Of a stretch of 64,000 nt of DNA, positions 23,545 through 35,145 are shown piece by piece. Source of the stretch: Strigops habroptila (taxonomy: Eukaryota > Chordata > Aves > Psittaciformes > Psittacidae); contig NC_044296.2 in assembly GCF_004027225.2 (NCBI RefSeq), positions 4,570,796 through 4,634,795 on the forward strand, in the 5' to 3' direction. A program made the translations under genes and the position numbers. The notes under the pieces were generated by a model. The model was given only the letters and a program-made list of their open reading frames with translations, did no database searches and was not told where the DNA came from. The first letter of the stretch is position 1. Each line of letters begins with the position of its first letter.

Positions 23545-25396
23545 GATTTTTAAAAGGCTCCCCTGAGGGCAGATATTTCCATACTCTCTGGCCTGGAAAG
23601 GGGAAAATTGCTATTTTCCTTGGGGCAGGAGCAGCCTCCCGGGGATAGCGCTGGGCTGCATCACACAGTCCTTGCCCAGAGCTGCCGGTGCCAGCATGTG
23701 TGTGGAAATACTGTCCCTTGTCCTGCAGCAGCAGAAGGGTTTGCATGGCAGCAAGAGCCATCAGGAACTGGCCAAAACGGGGACCTCGAGGAACAGCCAC
23801 AGTGAAATCCAGTCTCCAACTAGCGCTGTGTTTGAGGATCATCTCCATGTGTAAAAGCTGCTGGCGAGTTTTCTGAAGTCAGAAACACTGGTCCAAGAAA
23901 AGGAAAATGAAAAATAGGGGATAAAGTTACAGCCAGCATCCTGAAGATGTGTTTTATTTGAACTTTAGGAATGAAAGGCAGAAAAATTTGGAGGAGGGAG
24001 AGAGGACGCAAGAACTTGCTGGGATGAAAGTATGTGCAGGGGTATGGGAAGCTGTGTGCCCATTCCCTATACTGCGATATCTAATGGGTTCTTTTCTCCT
24101 TGGAGTGTTCTCATGCCATCCATAGCTTGTACTTAGTGCATGGACTATGTGTTGAGGAGTGAAAACTTGCTTATTTGCCTCCGTTTCTCCCGTGTTAATG
24201 GATTTGATGTCTTGGATGCTGTAGGACACCATAGGCAAGCGCTTCTCCGTGGCCGCTGCCCCACCAGACTCATCCAGTCCTTCTCCAGGTCCTCTGCCAA
24301 GCAGCAGTGGCTTGGAGCTAGGAAAAAACTTCACTCAGACAGATAATTCCTCTGCAGCATCTGCCTTTGGGTGCTGCTGGAGTAGATGAATCACCATTGC
24401 CTCCAGCCTGACGTGGTTGGTGGTTGCGGCGCTGCCTTCCTGGAGGGGAAGGAATTGGAGTCCATTACCACCAGGAGTCCATTTCTCTTGCTGAAGGTGG
24501 AGCATCACATGAAGCACTGAGTGCTCCTTGCAGAGTGCCCCCGGTTCCTTGCAGCAAGGCTCACTCCGTGCCATGAAACGCTTGACAGCACGTTCCAGAG
24601 CAATATCCTGAAATGAGTGATGGGCCCGCGCTGTGCTTTATGTGCTGCTCTGAGAGGTGGGAATGTGTAAATCACAGCGTCCCAATGATTTAGCCCCAGG
24701 TAGGGTTGTGATTCAAAATGAATTTCTATCCTTGCTTCTCCCTTGTGCCAGCGCTGGAGTAACTGCGTGCGATAAAGCAGGAGAAAATTGCACCAGCCCA
24801 TGTGCTGGAGAGGTTGTGTGGGGCTGGGCTGGGAGGAGGATGTCCCCTGCATCTGTGGTCATGTAGGTTTGATGATGGTCTCTCCCTGTCTCTGGGCAAC
24901 TTGTCCAAATCCATGTCTGTCCCTAAGCAGGCAGCCGTGTGGCACACAGTTCCCATTAGGCTTAATAGGGAAGATGAGTGGCGTGTTAAAAGTGGCTTTA
25001 GGTTTTATGCAAAGCCCGTCATACTTAAGACAGCTGGTGGATTTTAGGGTTTTCAGCAAGTTTCATTGGACACAAAATGTCTTTGGGAAAGTGTCTCATG
25101 TCCTGTGTGAAGTTTAGGTAGGTGGAGATCAAGGCGATGGGAGTTGTGGGTGGCTCATGTGCTTCACACCTTTTCCCTTTGGGGAGTTGGTCGTCTTCTC
25201 CTTTGGGGGTAAAAAAGCACGGCAAAAGCATGAGGAGGACCCAGTTTTCTTTGTGGCGAGGAATGAACATTAATAGTAAAATATTTGGGGATATTTTCAA
25301 GATTACTTTTGCTTCTTGGCTGGTGCCCTGGTTTAGGTCTCCTGGAATAGCTTTAGAAATGCAAGTCTGGGCAAATACATAGAGAAGATTTGCTCT
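23545..25396. other. Intronic DNA, no exon seen
   Basis: No recognised exon or repeat. AT-rich short stretches lie near 23870-23960. Confidence 0.4.
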
Positions 25397-25757
25397 CTTG
25401 AGACCTCACTTGGAGCACCATGTATAGTTTTGGTGTCCTCAACATACGAAGGACACGGAGCTGTTGGAGCAAGTCCAGAGGAGGCCACGAGGATGAGCAG
25501 GGGCTGGAGCAGCTCACGTATGAACTGAGAACATTGGGGCTGTTCAGCCTGGAGAAGAGAAGCTGCGTGGAGCTGTGTGGGGAGGCACAGGTTGCCCAGA
25601 GAAGTGGTGAATGCTCCATCCCTGTCAGTGTTCAAGGCCAGGTTGGATGGAGTCTTGGGTGACATGGTTTAGTGTGTGGTGTCCCTGCCCATGGCAAGGG
25701 GGTTGGAACTAGATGATCTTAAGGTCCTTTCCAACACTAACTATTCCGTGATTCTGA
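25397..25757 (+). mobile_element. CR1 LINE fragment with internal deletion
   Basis: Sense CR1 of the same subtype as the 10.8-11.4 kb copy. Blocks include CTTGAGACCTCACTTGGAGC, GGACACGGAGCTGTTGGAGC, CAGCCTGGAGAAGAGAAGCT, GTTGCCCAGAGAAGTGGTGA and a tail TATTCCGTGATTCTGAG. Compared with that copy it lacks the segment between GAAGCTGCGTGGAG and the GGCACAGG block (the part carrying CTTCCAGTGTCTGAAGGGGG and GATATAAGGCAGAAGTTCTT), so about 170 bp are deleted. Confidence 0.93.
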
Positions 25758-28539
25758 GATGAAGGTGGACTCCACTCTGCTGCTGTGCTCATGGTTTACA
25801 GAGCTCTGCTGGGGCTGCTCCATGTCCAGGAGTTGGTGTTCCTCAGAATACAAAGGTCAGAGGGGCTGGAGGTGGGATGAACCCCAGAGACTCAGTCACT
25901 GTTTGAGGCTGCAGCTGTACTCCTATGGCACCTCCTATAGGGACTCTTAGGGGGTTCTTAAATCTACCTGCGTTAATTTCACTGTTTTAAACTCGAGAAA
26001 TTAAGCCATTCCTGTCATTTCTAGAGACAAACATGCATTTGCTGTTCTTTGCCTGTTACGGAGCCCGGGTTTGTGGCTAGCCAAATAAAATCCTTGGTTC
26101 GAAGTGTTTCAGCAATGTGTTAAAGTTTATGGAGCATTTAAGAAACTTTTTTAGTGTGCAGTAGTTTATAGTACCAGCAAACAGCCAAGTGTCACATCAA
26201 AGTTGTGGTCTTTTCTCACTTAATGGTACAACATTTAGTGCTGCTTCAGTTTATCTTGGGTGGCTTTTCAGTGCATAGCTCAGCACGGCTTTTTCTTCCC
26301 TTTCCCTCCCCCAGCTTAAAACCCTCTAAAAGGCAGATTCTGAATGCTGAGTTAGGGCCCACAACTCAAGCAGAGTGCTTGGGATTTATTTTTATCTTTA
26401 GAGAAGAAAACCCAAAGGGAAATAATGACTTCAGTGGGGTTCTCCCTGTGCAGTTCCCCGCTGGGCTGGGAGAGCAGAGCACTGAGATGAAATCTGCTCT
26501 CATTGATGGCAAGGAGAGGTTTGCCATCAGCTCCTACAAACCTCTGATGATTTTTCTTTCAATGCAGGAGTCAGGCTCTGTCTCAAACAGGGATGGTCTC
26601 TGCAGCTGAGATTAGCAGATATGGTCGAGCCAGAGCATCAGTGAGGCTGCAAGTTTGGTGCCTTTTGCCCAGGTATTAGGATTTGCTGCTCTAACAGAGT
26701 GGAAGAGGATGAGCTTTGGGGGAGTCTGCAAGGACTCTCCTGTGCCCCAGTGCTTGGGATTGCAGTCATGTAGGAGAGGAACATGGAGGGAATGTAGAGG
26801 GAGTTAAAGCCTTCTCAAGCAGCTGCTTCCATCTGGAGTGTCCTAGAGCTTAGGCTGTCATTTCTACTAAATTAGAACTAAATAGGTGTAAAAACTCAAT
26901 AACAATCTCTGGATAATGCACCATAAACTGTCTTATTTACTTTATTGTGGGTTTAATTATGATAATGCCTATACATAGAATTATGTCCACACACAAGATC
27001 TGTTCCTTAGGAAGGGGTTTATATAATGCTATAACTAATGAAACGTGAGCTGTGCCAAGGGCTCCCTGCAGCATCCTTCATCATAGCCCAGCTGAAAGTG
27101 GGAAGCCTCCTCTTCCATGTGAATTACACCTGGATTATTGGGGTTCAGGCTTTTGGAAGGGGTTGGGTTGTATGCCATGGCATGTGGCTTCCATCACACC
27201 ACCTGCATTTCAGTCTTAGCTTGCTTTGGAAATTGCCTGTGGAGTGGAAGGCGGCATGAAATGTCTTATTAATGTTGATGGGATCTGTTGTCGGCAGTAA
27301 CCAGTGAATTGGTAGATGAGAGGCATGTAAACAAATTTGAAACCAAAATGATCTGACTGTGTCTTATTAAACCCAAGCCAATATGCAGCGATAGAATTGG
27401 AGGAAATTCCATTTTGAGTTTCGAAAGACAAACCTTTAGCACGTTCCTCCCATGATTTATATAATTGCCCAATCGCTTTGATGGCTTGATGGAATTACAG
27501 CTCTGCATTACAGGATGGATAATCAATCAAAATAAACTGTGTTTACCCCTCTGCTGCAGCATGTGTATGAAACAGATACGTTAGAGTGTGAATTATTCTG
27601 TAACGCTGGTGTTCGCACTGAGTTTCGGGTGTGATTTCGGGATCTGATATCTGCGCGAACCTGACCTCACCTTGTAGGCTTCAAAATCCTGCTGGCTTAG
27701 GCAGGGGCTGTAGTAACTTGCTCTTTCTTTGGTGCATGTAGGAACATTTCTGCCTAAATATGCAGTGGGCTTGTTTGTTTAACTATCATAGAAAATAAAA
27801 CTGCAGCAAGGAGGCAAAAGGTGCCAACACCTGAGTTCTTTGCAAGGGCTGGGGAGGGCTTGTAGGCTGAAATCCTGCCTTTCTAAGGCAAGCTTGGAGT
27901 TGGTTCTGTCTGATACTGAACCTCATTTGCTGCACAAGTTGTTTGAGTTTTAGTCTATAGCTTTAGAAGAATTTCTTACCCTGTTTCCCAAAGGTGCTGT
28001 TGTGAGATGTGGAAACCCTTTTTCTGAGGGGTTACTGGAGTTAAAACCAGTCTTGTAGCGAGCGATAGTTGGGATAACGTACAAGTGGTTAATATCTGTG
28101 TTGAAATAGATGACTTTTGCAGGAGATGATCCTCCTTCAGTCGGCCTGTGGCTATTGCCTACCCCCATTTTTAGTCCGTTACCTGGAGGCAGAGCTTTTT
28201 TTAGGGAGGTTCTGAAGCGCTGCGTTTGCTTCAGTGGCTTCCGCGGTGTTGCAGAGCAGGGCTGAGCGTATGCGGCGTCCCTCTGGTCTCCCTCCTCCGC
28301 CTGCAAAACCTGCTGGATTCTTGGGATTCAGATGAAAGGGAGATAAAATGGTGGGACTGGGGAAGAGCTGCAGGCACTGTGCTTGTCGCTCAGCCCTCTC
28401 TTGCTCCTTGCTGCACCATCTCCATCTCCGGCTGGGGTTTATTTTTGGGTCTTTCTCCCGCACGAAGGCGTCTCTCCCCATCGCTTCTCCCCGGAGAATC
28501 CCTCCTCGTCTCCCTCCTCGCCTTGCTGTAAGGGGATCA
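25758..28539. other. Intronic DNA including an AT-rich block
   Basis: No exon is recognised. The part at 26870-27560 is AT-rich, free of recognisable repeats and rich in TAAT-type motifs. It may hold a regulatory element, but nothing specific can be claimed from one sequence. Confidence 0.35.
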
Positions 28540-28850
28540 CAGCTGCTGAGTAAATGTTAAGATAATAGTGTTATTACGGAGTAATTATACTGCAAGTTAT
28601 TGAATTAAAAGTGATGAGATTGCTTGTAATGCTGAATTGGGAGAGGAGGGAGAGGCTGGGTGGGAGAGCGCAGAGCAGGGGAGGTGGAGAATAGAGGGAA
28701 CCTAATAAATTTCCTCTTGTCAAGAGAGCCCCTCTGCCGGGACTGGGACTGAGAATGAATGAAAGGGAAGCTCGAAGAGCTAATAAATAAACCATTTCCC
28801 TGAGAATAGAGGGTATAATTAGAAACTGTGGCCCTGTGGTTTTGTGTCTG
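28540..28850. promoter_or_regulatory. Candidate regulatory pocket (AT-rich, TAAT motifs)
   Basis: AT-rich, repeat-free sequence with several TAAT/ATTA cores (for example AGTAATTATACTGC near 28581) and CpG-containing words (TTACGGAG, GCCGGGAC, GCTCGAAG) that have persisted outside any CpG island. This mix is typical of conserved noncoding elements in large developmental-gene introns. The call rests only on composition. Confidence 0.25.
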
Positions 28851-28971
28851 CCCTGGGGTGGAATCTGCTCAGTGCTGTGCTGTGGCGATAAACCAGGGAG
28901 ACAATGCGGAGATGATGTCGCGCAGTTGTTAACTTTTGAGGAGGGAGACGCTTTGTTCCTCTCTTTTTCCA

Positions 28972-28999
28972 GGAAAAAAAAATAATAATAATAAATAAT
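28972..28999. repeat. A-run and (AAT)n simple repeat
   Basis: A short poly-A run followed by AATAATAATAATAAATAATT. A low-complexity tract with no recognisable retrotransposon body immediately upstream. Confidence 0.85.
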
Positions 29000-29586
29000 T
29001 GAAGCTTTATGTTGCAAAACTTCAGTAAGTGACTGCCCTGGAGCCTCTCCATCAGTAACTCTGGCTGATTTTGCATTTTTCTCTCTGTGTATTTTCTTGG
29101 GGGGAGGGTGGGTTTCACTTTAGGCCTTAGAAGACTTTATTCTATTTTTCATTTTGGTGGGTTTTTTTTTTTTCCCTGAAGATGGCCAAATCAAACTGTT
29201 TATTTTTCACCTTTCTGAGATTTATCTCCATACTGAACATCTCTCATTCCTCCCGTGCTATAGCACTGGTATTGCTGTGCATTTCAGGATGGTACCTGTT
29301 CCTCTTAGCTTTATTTTGTCCTTACTAGTTCAGCCTTTGTCTGCCCAGGAAGATCCCACCATCTCGGCCATGGTGTATTGGCCATGAGGCCTCCCAGCTT
29401 GCAATAGAAACAGCTGAAACTTGACCCAAAAGGAGGATAATAGTGTGTTAAACTCAGGTTTGCATTTGAGCCTCCATTTCTCTGTTATGCCACGGGGATT
29501 CTCCAGGAGCTTGGACAAGCTGCTGCCTCCTCTGGTCCTTCTGTTCTTCATTTTTGGGATGTGGATAACGAGAGGAATGGCAGATG
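29000..29586. other. Intronic DNA, no exon seen
   Basis: A T-run lies at about 29161-29173. No repeat family or exon is recognised. Confidence 0.4.
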
Positions 29587-29930
29587 TGCAGTGTCTGAAG
29601 GGGCCTACAAGGATGCTGGAGAGGGACTCTTCATCAGGGGCTGTAGTAATAGGACAAGGGGTAATGGGGTTGAACTTGAACAGGGGAAGTTCAGGTTAGA
29701 TATAAAGAAGCAGCTCTTTACTATGAGGGTGCTGAGGCGCTGGCACAGGGTGCCCAGAGGAGCTGTGGCTGCCCCATCCCTGGCAGTGTTCAAGGCCAGG
29801 TTGGACACAGGGGCTTGGAGCAACTGGGTCTAGTGTGAGGTGTCCCTGCCCGTGGCAGGGGGTTGGAGCTGGATGAGCTCTAAGGTCCTTTCCAACCCAA
29901 ACCATTCTATGGCTCTGTGGTTCTATAATG
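29587..29930 (+). mobile_element. CR1 LINE fragment, mosaic of the two local subtypes
   Basis: Sense CR1. The 5' part (GTGTCTGAAGGGGCCTACAA, GGATGCTGGAGAGGGACTCT, AATAGGACAAGGGGTAATGG) matches the subtype of the 10.8 and 57.0 kb copies. The 3' part (GGTTGGACACAGGGGCTTGG) matches the other subtype of the 13.1, 23.2 and 45.2 kb copies, with a transitional GAGCAACTGGGTCTAGTGTG. The tail reads ATTCTATGGCTCTGTGGTTC. One frame keeps the ORF2 C-terminal pattern FRLDIKKQLF ... RRWHRVP ... FKARLD. Confidence 0.94.
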
Positions 29931-30794
29931 TCATGGAGCTCTGCAATAAATGCAGCAGTAGGTATGTGCCAGGGCTGCAGAGGTGGGAAGCCACAGGAGA
30001 TGAGTAGTCACAGGGAGCAGAAGGCAAAGGGAACACATGCTGTGCTCTGCTTGGATCTTTGGATCTGGACAGTCTTTTACAGCCACAGGGAGGGTCAGAG
30101 TTTAAAGGAAATAAGTGAAATTGCTGCCTCCTTCCTCTGCTGGCAGGAGATGGATCCCTCCTGCACTGCCTGCCCATGGCTGGTTCCTCTGCGGTGTCTG
30201 CCAGGGGGTCAGGAGCCAGGGTCCTGCCTGCACTGTGGGGCTGGAGCTGGTGTATCCATGGGCTGCATGGGGGCCGGGAGAGCTGCTCCTTTGGTTTGTG
30301 ATAATCGGTGGATCTTTAAAGAGAGGAGACAATAACTGACAATGAAAGTCCGGGGGAGGAGAGTGCATTTCGCTGCTGTTCTGGCTCAGAGTATCTTGGG
30401 TGGCTTTGGATGAAAAGGGGGATGATGCACTCATGTCTGAATAGGAAGGGTCCCCCCACGCAGGGGTTTGTGAAGATTAAGTAATTATTCCTGAGAAGGG
30501 CTTTGGTAGGTGCTAGAGAGATGTGGAGTGTTTACCTTCCTTTACACTCTGAAAAGCCCTAATGAAATACACAACAGGGGTATTAACAATGAAACTATTT
30601 TGAGGATTATTAAGCTATTATAAAAGAATGGCAGAAAATCTGCCTGGCATTATGTTCTATGCCACTAGATATTTAAATTAATGCCTTCCTTATAGCAGCT
30701 TCTTCAGAAATCTTGAGGCACTTAAACATCTTCAGTGAATTAGATACTTGGTGTTATTAAATAGCTCTTCAGCATTCCCTAGTCATGTAGCATG

Positions 30795-30835
30795 GAGGGA
30801 AACTGAGGCAGAATGATTTGGCCAGTGCATTCACC
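30795..30835 (-). mobile_element. Possible MIR/CORE-SINE relic
   Basis: GGAGGGAAACTGAGGCAGAA followed by TGATTTGGCCAGTG resembles the antisense MIR core ('ggggaaactgaggcacagag ... tgacttgcccaag'). It is very short and diverged. Confidence 0.4.
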
Positions 30836-33328
30836 ATGGGAAGGGTGAAGTGGGGATCTGGTTCATGGGGGATTCCATGACTCCTTGGCGTGGCGTAGAA
30901 TGGCAAATGTCCATGTCCAGGAGTGCTTCCCACTGCCTGGGGATGCCAGACCACATTCCTTTCCCGTTCCCCATCTCATCCTGCCCTTGTAGAGCAGAGC
31001 CATGTTGTTGGGCACCAAGAAAATCCTCATGGTTTTGCCTTTTGCCTCATTGATGCCGTTGTGGCATTTACAGCCCTGCCCATGCCCATCGCAGGGAAGC
31101 CCGTAAACCTGATGTAATGTTATTTACTTGGAAAAGGCAATTTGCAAAGATGTGGCCGGGGGCTGTTGTCACCAGATCCGTGGCATTTAGTTCCTGTGTA
31201 TTTACGGCTTGTGCTCATGCGTATGCGGTTCCTCGTTCCTGTCATCATCTGGAACGGGATTGTCCCTTGGCTTTGCTGTCACTTGCAGCATCAGCTGTGC
31301 AGGTCCTGGGGCTGCTTCTCTCGCACAGGTTGATGTCTTTATTTATTTATGTATGTATTCCCTGAGGATGGAGGGGAGGATCTGTAGGCGTTACATCAAC
31401 CTTGCTCTGGAAATTTGCTTCAGGAGGGGAGAGAAGGGCATGGAGCTCCTGGTGCAGTCATGCTAGGAGTGAGCTTCCCTGGAAACAGGGCTTCCCTGAC
31501 TTCCCTGTTTGTCTTTTCCTTGCTTTCCTTGGTCTGGCTGCTGGTGATTTGCCCCAGCCTGTTTGATTTTCTGCACAGTCTCACATCCTGGGCTTCACAA
31601 ACCGCCTTCTTCCTTCCCCTTTTCAGACTTAGTTTTCTGTTGGAGGTGGACAAATGTAGCGAAGCAAACGGTAGAAGATAGGACATCCAGGGCAACCTGG
31701 GTCCTTCAGATCAGACAGCAGATGCTTTCTTCCTGCAATTACCCTTGCCCAGAGCTGTCTGTGCTGCTGTAGGAGCTAGAATTACAACTGGTTGCTTCTG
31801 GCACAGGGGGAGGATGGTGGGTATCAACTGAGTAGCGCTTACAGCAGGGCATGGTGCTATGGCAGCTCTCTTCCAGTCTCCAACTGCACCGGGTTGCTGT
31901 TAACATGGAGCAGACCCCCCCTGCACCACCTGGATTGTGTGTAAAATTCTCAGCTTTAGATATGGGTTAATAATTTTTCAAGATTTCCTGCCTTTGATGG
32001 TGTAGAAATGGTTTGGTTCAGGATGGGATGACTGATTTTAAGGGGGGATTTCTCCCTGGTCTCTGCAATCTGCATGCGATGGGGTTTGGGACTCTTCTTG
32101 CTTTACTTGTTCTTATGAGCACTGAGTGTAGTAAGTCAATATCTGGAAATACTAATTTCAAAGTAAGGTCGTGGCATCCAGCAAAGGGCTCTGATGCTTT
32201 AAATGTCTTCAACTGCCAAAGTTTGGTGTATGCTCAAGATCTCCACTGGCTTTCACTCACGATGATACCACCCAGAAGAAAGGCTCAGCGTTTCTCTGTG
32301 CTGGATATCGTTGATGGAAGATAACCTCTGCCTTGAAGGGCAACAGCTACTCCTGGATCTCCAGCATCAACATGCAGTCCCTCATCCATTGAACACACCC
32401 TGCAATAGATCCCAGTGCAGCCACAGTCCTGGGCAGGCATCTGAAGCAGTTCTTGTGGTAGCTGGTGACCCAGGGGTGCTTTCTTCAAGGAACAGTTCAG
32501 AAAAGGGCCCTGAACTGGTGGAATCATTGGCTACATGGAGGAACATGCTGTAGATATTCTAGAAAGAACAAAATCAAATAGGAGAACAGGTAGTGGAGCT
32601 CTTTGAAAATGCTTCAAAGGGACCCTGTCGATGTGAAACTCCTATTTATGTTTGTTTTTCTTCCTCCTCCTTTCTTTTGTTGATACAATATTGGAAGTGG
32701 GAGGATTTACAAAAATGCACGTGTTTTAAAGCTGCTGGTTCAGACACCTTTTTCCCCGTGTAAATACAGTGTAAGAAGCCAAAATGAAAACCAGAGAAAA
32801 CGGCCATGGAAAAGGCCTCATCAGACCCCTCCTCTAATCACTTCAGAACCTGAAAATCAGATTTGTTCTTGGATGTGTCATAGATGTATCCCGGCAGCTT
32901 CGCAGGTGGCACCATGGATAGAGCCAGAAAACCCCTCGCTCAGACCCAGCGCAGTGACTCCCGTAAAGGTCTGGTCTGTCCGAGCAGGGACGCTCAGCAC
33001 CACTGGGGCTCTCAAGGGAAGCACCTCCACACTCATCAGCCTGAGGGTCCTGCCTCCAGAAGCTTCAGTCCTTCTTCTGGTGGACCCATCCAGTCTCTGA
33101 TGGGGAAGGATTACTTCGGTGTATTCAAAGGCATCTAAAATAACCCTGAAGTCACTGAAAGAAGAGCATCCTTCAGCCTCCCCTGTGCTGGAGGAACTTC
33201 CAAACCCTCATTCCCCATGTTGGACCCCATGTCCAAGGATGGTGAGGAGTGCTGCAGTGCTCTCCAGAGGGCTGCCAGCACTTCAAGCAGTAAAAATGAG
33301 TTTTCAGGAGGTTTTCTGCCACTGGTTT

Positions 33329-33346
33329 CAGCAGCAGCAGCAGCAG
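33329..33346. repeat. (CAG)6 microsatellite
   Basis: Six uninterrupted CAG units. It lies in noncoding sequence as far as can be seen, so any glutamine or serine run read through it is not meaningful. Confidence 0.9.
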
Positions 33347-33907
33347 CGCTAGGGTGCTGTGAGCAATGTACAGACCTGGCACACGAAGCCAAGGCGAACT
33401 GAGGGAACTGTTTACTGAAGTTAGTCCAGAGGCTCTGAGGATGCTGCTTTCTTCTCCTTCAGGTTGCTAACTGGTTACTCAGAGGCTGTGTATGGGCTGA
33501 GCAACCTCAGGAGAAGGTTCTCTCAGAGCAGACTTACATTTTCATGTGAACTAACAAGCGAAGGCAAAACTTGTGGGGTCCCTTGGCTTTTCCCTCACCA
33601 CCTAGCTCCTGGGAACTCGGGATATACTTTGGCTTCTGGGCAATGCTCTAACAAGCTCATGCTAAAACCATGCCAGAGTTTGCAGGGAGCAGGTTTCTTA
33701 AAGGAGGTGTTTTTGTTGGAGATTTGCATTGGTTTGGCTGAACTGTTTGCAAAGGTGCATGTGAATGGGGGAGAGGGGGTGGCAGAGCTTGCCTGCCTGG
33801 CTCTGGGCTTTGTGCTGGCAGGATAGGCCGTGAGGCACACGCAGGCAGGGAACAAGAGCAGGCGATGAAGGGCATAATTACAGGGAAGGATGTGGAAACC
33901 AGTGCGC

Positions 33908-33985
33908 TGAAAGGCAACTTGATTTGCCCAAGGACACGGGGTGATGGAGCTGGGGCTGGAGCCCAGCAGCTCCGTTTCGTGCTGT
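33908..33985 (-). mobile_element. Possible MIR/CORE-SINE relic
   Basis: CTTGATTTGCCCAAGGACAC, then GGGGTGATGGAGCTGGGGCT and GGAGCCCAGCAGCTCCG, matches in outline the antisense MIR pattern ('acttgcccaaggtcacacagct ... gagctgggatttgaacccag'). Confidence 0.45.
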
Positions 33986-34399
33986 GTCCAGGCCGGTGCT
34001 TCTCCTGGGAAGTGGTTTTGGGATAGATTGCCAATACCTTTCCCGTGATTTTTCTGGCTGTTGAAAATGCCGTAAGGGCTGGGAGGACTTGAGTTCGGAT
34101 GACTGCTCTGAATGTCTCTCCCTGCAAGCTATGGAAAGCAGTGCTTGCAGTCCTGTTTGAACTTGTTCATTGATGAGTTAAAAGGTTGTTTTGACCCTTC
34201 AGGATATTTAAAAAAACCCCTAATAATCTTTCACCTTCCTTCTCCCAGTTTGACGAGAGGCCGAGCCAGGAGCTTTGTATTCAGCAGCAGGAGTGTAATT
34301 ACAGCAAGTCCAGACGAGCGGTTCTGCCCCAGGGCTGTTTCGGAGCTGGTTTTCACTTCTCTTTTTCTTTCCCCTCCCTCCTTCCCTCCCCGTTATTGC

Positions 34400-34740
34400 T
34401 CTTTTACTCCTCCACCTCCCCACGCACGTGCGGACCCCGCTCCTTCCCCAGAGCCCGGGAGCGCTGGGGGCCGCGGCCCGGCCCCGCAGGAAGCAGATGA
34501 AGCCGATGGGAGCTGGGAGGGAGCAGCAGCCGGCGGGGTTCTGCCGCCAGGAGACCCTCAGCCAGCGCAGAGGAGCGGCTGGACGGGGCCCAGCGCAGCT
34601 GCTCTGGCCGGGGGAGCCGGGCCCAGCTCCCAGCCCCTGTGTCTGTGTCTCCGCAGGACCGGCGGGCACATGGAGCTGTGCCACCCGGGAAGCGGCTCCC
34701 GGCTCCCCGCAGCGGTGGGCACGCTGCGGGCGCTCGCTTT
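34400..34740 (+). promoter_or_regulatory. Secondary GC/CpG-rich patch, possible alternative promoter
   Basis: About 340 bp of locally high CpG content (for example CGCACGTGCGGACCCCGC near 34422 and GGCCGCGGCCCGGCCCCGCA near 34469). It sits midway between the main CpG island and the signal-peptide exon. An acceptor-like tract TGTGTCTGTGTCTCCGCAG ends at 34656, but no convincing donor follows (the best is GCG|GTGGGC at 34715). It could be an alternative first exon or an intronic enhancer. Strand is given by analogy with the main gene. Confidence 0.35.
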
Positions 34741-35107
34741 GCTCCTGGGTGCTGTGTTCCATGAGCAGGGAGGGTCGCTGGGTTTGGTTGCCTCTTGGAA
34801 AGTGCGTAACTCCAGCGCAGGCTGTGCTGCCTCGGCACCCGGCAGCGTCTCGGGTTGTCCTCTGGGATCACAAGGGCAGGAGAGGTCCAGGGAGCAGTGG
34901 GTCTGGTGGCATGTCCCTGTCTCCCTGCTCTGAGCAGATGTGGGTCTGGTTGTACCCAGGGCATCCTGCACCCGCTGCAGCGCTGCTTGCTTTTGGGGGT
35001 AAGGAAGCGCTGAGCGCTTTCATGGCGGGGAGCAAGTGTGAGCAGCTCTGTCTCCTTTGCCATTCCTGCCGGTGGGATCTGGGAGGGATGGGGAGACTGG
35101 GGAGTGG

Positions 35108-35145
35108 ATGCATGGCTCTGCCACTTCCCTGCTGTGTGACCTTGG
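35108..35145 (+). mobile_element. Possible MIR/CORE-SINE relic
   Basis: TGGCTCTGCCACTTCCCTGC followed by TGTGTGACCTTGG is close to the sense MIR core ('ctctgccacttactagctgtgtgaccttgg'). Only about 35 bp are recognisable. Confidence 0.5.

Larger units (their letters stand above)
29931..34399. other. Intronic DNA with an AT-rich segment and SINE relics
   Basis: No exon is recognised. The part at 30470-30780 is AT-rich. It leads into a MIR-like GGGAAACTGAGGCAGA word near 30799. A (CAG)6 tract lies at 33329-33346. Another old SINE-like stretch lies at about 33908-33985. Otherwise ordinary. Confidence 0.35.
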
